Below are positions 60,835-64,000 of a DNA stretch of 64,000 nucleotides, piece after piece. A model generated the notes under the pieces. The model was not told the DNA's origin. It did not search any database and saw only the letters and a list, made by a program, of their open reading frames with translations. The translations under genes were made by a program, and so were the position numbers. This DNA is from Oscillospiraceae bacterium (lineage in GTDB: Bacteria > Bacillota > Clostridia > Oscillospirales > Ruminococcaceae), in contig JAFYQD010000006.1 of assembly GCA_017547245.1 (NCBI GenBank), forward strand, positions 20,333-84,332. The letters run 5' to 3'. Position 1 is the stretch's first letter. Each line of letters starts with the position of its first letter.

Positions 60835-61902
60835 ATGGCAGAAGAAAAAAAGATGACCGCCGAGGAGGCCGAAGCTAAATTGAAGGCTGCTCAGGCTGCC
60901 GCCGCTGCTGCCGAAGCAGAACTTGCTGCTGCCAAAGCCCGCGCCGAAGCCGCTGCTGCCGAAGCAGAACTGGCCGAACTGGACGAAGAACCCACCCCTA
61001 AAAAAGCTAAGACCAAAAAGCCCGCCGCCGAAGAACCCGTAGAAGAAAAGCCCAAGAAAACTTCCAAGAAGGCCGAAGAAAAGACCGAGGCCCCCAAGAA
61101 GAAAAAGACCGCCAAACAGAAGAATCTGGAAAAGGCTGTTGAACTGAGAGCCGAAGGCAAATCTGCCACCGGCCTGCGCATTGGTGCCATTCTGCTGTGG
61201 GTAGTTGCACTGGTTTGCGAAATCATGGCCATCCGCATGTTTAACCTGGCCGACGAAACTCTGGCCATCGTATTTATCGTAGCCGACGCCATCACCTGCA
61301 TCATCGGTTCCCTGCTGTGGAAGCGTTCCAACAGAATTGATCCTCCTTCCAAGAAGAACAAGTTTGCTTTCTTCCTGAAGAGCCAGATGGGTCTGATCGC
61401 CTGCCTGATTTGCTTTATTCCTCTGGGCATCCTGCTGCTGAAAAACCAGGACCTGAGCGCCAAGAGCAAAAAGCTGATTGCCATCATCGCCGCCGTTTGC
61501 TTTGTTGCCACCGCCGGTGCTTCCATCGACTATGCCCCTGTTTCTGCTGAAGAAGTAGCCCAGGCCGAAGCCGTTGCCGCAACCGCCGGCAATTACGACG
61601 GTTCGGTTTACTGGACCCGTTGGGGCAAGAGCTACCACTTTGACAGCAACTGCCAGAGCCTGCGCAACACCAAGGAAGAAAACCTGTTTGACGGCAGCCT
61701 TTCCGAAGCTATGTCTGAAAAGCGCACCGACCCCTGCGACTTCTGTGCCAAGGGTGTGGAAGACATTGACCCCGAAACTTTGGAATCCCTGCTGGACAGC
61801 TTTGGCGGCAGTGAACTTGCTGACGCCCCTGCCGAAGAATTGGTAGAAGATGTGGTTGAAGAAATTGCTGACACCACCGAACAGGCTGACGACGAACTTT
61901 AA
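60835..61902 (+). CDS. Membrane protein with an Ala/Lys/Glu coiled coil and a Cys-rich C-terminal motif
   Basis: The protein of 355 residues starts with an Ala/Glu coiled-coil region (about 5-50), then a Lys/Glu/Pro-rich low-complexity stretch (to about 105). Three hydrophobic segments follow. The C-terminal domain contains VYWTRWGKSYHFDSNCQSL with a later TDPCDFCAKG, a metal-binding-like pattern (C...C..C plus His) found at the ends of many Gram-positive proteins. An acidic tail closes it. I do not recognise a function. The ATG at 60835 has GAGGAG 11 bases upstream. Confidence 0.82.
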   Translation: MAEEKKMTAEEAEAKLKAAQAAAAAAEAELAAAKARAEAAAAEAELAELDEEPTPKKAKTKKPAAEEPVEEKPKKTSKKAEEKTEAPKKKKTAKQKNLEKAVELRAEGKSATGLRIGAILLWVVALVCEIMAIRMFNLADETLAIVFIVADAITCIIGSLLWKRSNRIDPPSKKNKFAFFLKSQMGLIACLICFIPLGILLLKNQDLSAKSKKLIAIIAAVCFVATAGASIDYAPVSAEEVAQAEAVAATAGNYDGSVYWTRWGKSYHFDSNCQSLRNTKEENLFDGSLSEAMSEKRTDPCDFCAKGVEDIDPETLESLLDSFGGSELADAPAEELVEDVVEEIADTTEQADDEL

Positions 61903-61918
61903 GCCTACATACCGCAAA

Positions 61919-61953
61919 ATAAAAACTCCCCTGCCATGCAGGGGAGTTTTTTA
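61919..61953. terminator. Bidirectional terminator between the membrane protein and the M3 peptidase genes
   Basis: A perfect 14-bp stem (AAAAACTCCCCTGC with GCAGGGGAGTTTTT) with a 3-base loop has T-runs on both strands. Confidence 0.9.
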
Positions 61954-61958
61954 TGCCT

Positions 61959-63656
61959 TTATGGGGTGGTTTGTGGGTTGTTCTGCAGCTTATCAAGCTC
62001 GCAGCCCATTCGCTGGGCCAATTGTTGAAGCATCTTCTCGGAAGAAAAACCTTTCATTCCACAGGTTTTCATTACACGGGAATAGCTGTATTCAAACGAC
62101 CCGATAGAGAGCATTTCAAGATAGGTTTGTATGGCAGCCTGCTGACCCCGGGTTTGAGCCACAAGCCAAAGCTCGGCCGAAGTGGCATAGGCCACCGCAT
62201 AGCTTAGGTAGTAAAAGGGATAGCGGAAATTGTGCAGGTTGTTGGTCCAGAAATACTTTCCGCCGGTGGTGGGCATTCGGTATTCTTCGGCTGTTTTGAG
62301 GAAGATGTTGTTTACATCCTCTACCGTAAGCTCGCCCTGATGGTCAAACACTTCCTGCTGTGCCTGGTCGTACATACAGCCCAGAATGATAAGTTCCAGA
62401 TAACGCAGCAGCTGCGCCGTCTTTTCGTCGCTTACATCTTCGGCAAACATCTCGTCGTAGTACTGATAAAGCAGAATTTCCAACCCTGACGAAAACACCT
62501 CTGCCAGGTCGAATATCCATGCAGGATTCTTGGCACCGTAAAGACCATTGAGCGAAGCATCGCAATAGTGGCCAAACTCGTGGGCAGTATAGGTTACGGC
62601 ACGGTAGTCTTCGACCGCAATGCCGTTGTAGATGAAAGGCTGGGCAAACTGCTGGATGCGTGTGGTGTAGGCACCACTCATATGGTTGAGCGATTTGTCA
62701 GCAAAATAAATCATGCCTCGGTCGACCATATCGTCAAACATGGCCGCCATCTCTGTCGAGATACGGGGCAGATACTGCTGCAGAATGGGAACGATTTCTT
62801 CCTGCTTTATCACGGCATCGGTCTTGCCATCAAAGCTTTGACTGATCCGCTCATACACAGGCAGAATGTATTCTTTTACGTTGGCATGGAACTTGGCAGC
62901 CTCCGCCGGGGTATAGTCACGGGAATACACTTCGGTATAGTAGTATTGGGCAGCACTTTCGTAGCCGTAAACATCGGCGATTTCTTTGCGCACCTTCACC
63001 AGTTCAAGGTATATTTCAGCCAGATCCAACCCACGCTTTTCAGACGAAAAGCCGAGCTGGGCCGCCCGTTGATTGTACTTTTTCAGCAGTTCATCTTCCT
63101 GCATCAACAGCTGCGCCAGACGGTCAAAATCTGAAATATCGGAATCAAACAGCTGCGCCACATCGCTGCCGATATATCGGGTCATATCCTTGCCATACCG
63201 GGAAGCCAGCACCTGCTGAATGGTTTTTTCGTACAGGGTGGTGGCTTCGGCCTGCCATGCCGAGGTCTGCAGGCTTGTTTGCTTGCGTTTGCTGCTGTTG
63301 GTGCTGATATCATACTGAATGGAAGCAATTGTTTCCGCTGTGTTCAGTTTGGTCAATTCCTCATAACAGAAGGCATACAGCTGCTGAAGCTGAGGCAGCG
63401 AATCTTCTTCCTCACACAGTTCCTCCATGCGGGTAAGGGCTTCCTTCAGTGCTTCAATGCCATCATACCGATAGTCTGCAATTTCCGCAAAGGCAACATC
63501 TGCATGCCGTGCGGCAAAGGGGTCGTTGAAACGGACAGGAAGGCCATAAACGGTAAACTCTCCGGAACGATCAAGCTTAATGGGTTTTGTTTGTGCACAG
63601 GCCGTCATATTAAGTACAATCAATACAGACAGCAGAACACAGATTATTTTTTTCAT
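61959..63656 (-). CDS. M3-family (oligoendopeptidase F-like) peptidase lipoprotein
   Basis: The 565-residue protein has a lipoprotein signal (MKKIICVLLSVLIVLNMTAC) and the M3 zinc motif HEFGH in TAHEFGHYCDAS, with a downstream Glu (DLAEVFSSGLE) and the YYLSYAVAYATSAELW segment. M3 enzymes cut short oligopeptides. Being lipid-anchored, it would work at the outer face of the membrane. A TG-extended -10 (TATGAT) at 63698-63703 may be its promoter. The strong site GGAGAGAG lies upstream of the ATG. Confidence 0.92.
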   Translation of the reverse strand: MKKIICVLLSVLIVLNMTACAQTKPIKLDRSGEFTVYGLPVRFNDPFAARHADVAFAEIADYRYDGIEALKEALTRMEELCEEEDSLPQLQQLYAFCYEELTKLNTAETIASIQYDISTNSSKRKQTSLQTSAWQAEATTLYEKTIQQVLASRYGKDMTRYIGSDVAQLFDSDISDFDRLAQLLMQEDELLKKYNQRAAQLGFSSEKRGLDLAEIYLELVKVRKEIADVYGYESAAQYYYTEVYSRDYTPAEAAKFHANVKEYILPVYERISQSFDGKTDAVIKQEEIVPILQQYLPRISTEMAAMFDDMVDRGMIYFADKSLNHMSGAYTTRIQQFAQPFIYNGIAVEDYRAVTYTAHEFGHYCDASLNGLYGAKNPAWIFDLAEVFSSGLEILLYQYYDEMFAEDVSDEKTAQLLRYLELIILGCMYDQAQQEVFDHQGELTVEDVNNIFLKTAEEYRMPTTGGKYFWTNNLHNFRYPFYYLSYAVAYATSAELWLVAQTRGQQAAIQTYLEMLSIGSFEYSYSRVMKTCGMKGFSSEKMLQQLAQRMGCELDKLQNNPQTTP

Positions 63657-63799
63657 CAGCTCTCTCCTTTCCGGCTCATGCCTGTTTTTCTGTTCCCATC
63701 ATATCACAAATACCTCAACAAATAAACTTTATGTCGGCACAAATAGAAGGTTGGCAACATATTGCTCCCAATTACCTTTTGGACTGATTTGGGATATAA

Positions 63800-63833
63800 A
63801 GAATCTCCCTCTGTCAAAATGACGGAGGGAGAT
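63800..63833 (-). terminator. Terminator of the GNAT acetyltransferase gene
   Basis: Arms ATCTCCCTC-GTCA and TGAC-GAGGGAGAT with one T.G pair form a long stem on the minus strand. The T-run is short, so efficiency is uncertain. Confidence 0.65.
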
Positions 63834-63869
63834 ATGTTACCAGACCACAACTATTCGATAAATTGGAAT

Positions 63870-64000
63870 TTATCGGTCCCATTCGTATGCCAGCTTAGGT
63901 CCGCCATCAAAAGTAATCAGTCCGCAATACTCAAATCCTTCTCGGGAAAGGATATGTTGCATTACCTTGTTTTCTTCCTGTGTATCAACACGGATGGATT
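63870..64000 (-). CDS. C-terminus of a GNAT N-acetyltransferase, 5' end outside the window
   Basis: The last 42 codons on the minus strand read SIRVDTQEENKVMQHILSRE then GFEYCGLITFDGG and end EWDR. The VDTQEENKVMQHIL-GFEYCGLI pattern is the C-terminal acetyl-CoA-binding part of GNAT enzymes. The N-terminal part lies beyond base 64000. Confidence 0.8.
   Translation of the reverse strand, partial: SIRVDTQEENKVMQHILSREGFEYCGLITFDGGPKLAYEWDR

Overview
The window comes from a spore-forming, anaerobic member of the Clostridia, most likely the Oscillospiraceae/Ruminococcaceae group. It carries spo0A, spoIVB, a spoIVFA/spoIVFB pair, a GerA-type germinant receptor operon and a DUF1540 protein. Anaerobic redox enzymes are present (NfnAB-type transhydrogenase, a four-subunit 2-oxoacid:ferredoxin oxidoreductase) together with the flavin-dependent thymidylate synthase ThyX. 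Ribosome binding sites are strong GGAGG types, sigma-A promoters are often near consensus, and GTG/TTG starts are common. No phage, IS element, CRISPR array or rRNA was seen.

Layout. From 1 to 44.4 kb almost everything is on the minus strand. In order of position: tmk (cut by the window edge) and thyX, an unknown protein, pcrA, ferritin, a NifX-like/C_GCAxxG pair, luxS, three tRNAs (Cys, Gly, Asp), hslO/methyltransferase/yerC, then lon-engB-lysA and tig-clpP-clpX. These are followed by a phosphoesterase with a divergent DUF1540 gene, lepB-rbgA-rnhB-yraN-dipeptidase-thrC, rplS, and a radical SAM/DUF2344 pair. Further on lie a VOC protein, spoIVFA-spoIVFB, nfnAB, two large envelope proteins (a GHL10-like/amidase/Big_2 fusion of 1423 aa and a GHL10 lipoprotein), the ferredoxin oxidoreductase operon, spo0A, and a YitT-like/methyltransferase pair.

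From 44.4 kb on, strands are mixed. This part has a TrmH-type methyltransferase, a PNPOx/TPR/lipoprotein cluster, a LytTR regulator with a DUF3021 membrane partner, a PPC protein, two DMT exporters and a PlsC-zinc ribbon protein. After these come spoIVB, DUF421/DUF4363, the gerAA-AB-AC operon, a PASTA-bearing pseudokinase, a membrane protein with a Cys-rich C-terminal motif, an M3 peptidase lipoprotein, and the C-terminus of a GNAT acetyltransferase.

Themes: protein quality control (lon, clpX, clpP, tig, hslO), envelope growth and sporulation (amidase, GHL10, spoIVFAB, spoIVB, gerA, spo0A), and ferredoxin-linked metabolism. The most interesting signals are: a compact LytTR/DUF3021 system with 9-bp repeats spaced as expected for LytTR sites; a 35-bp near-palindrome covering the ferritin promoter; a kinase-fold protein that has lost all three catalytic residues; a 36-codon ORF ahead of a DMT exporter; a palindrome in the promoter of the TrpR-like gene yerC; and a Spo0A receiver with an altered acidic pocket.
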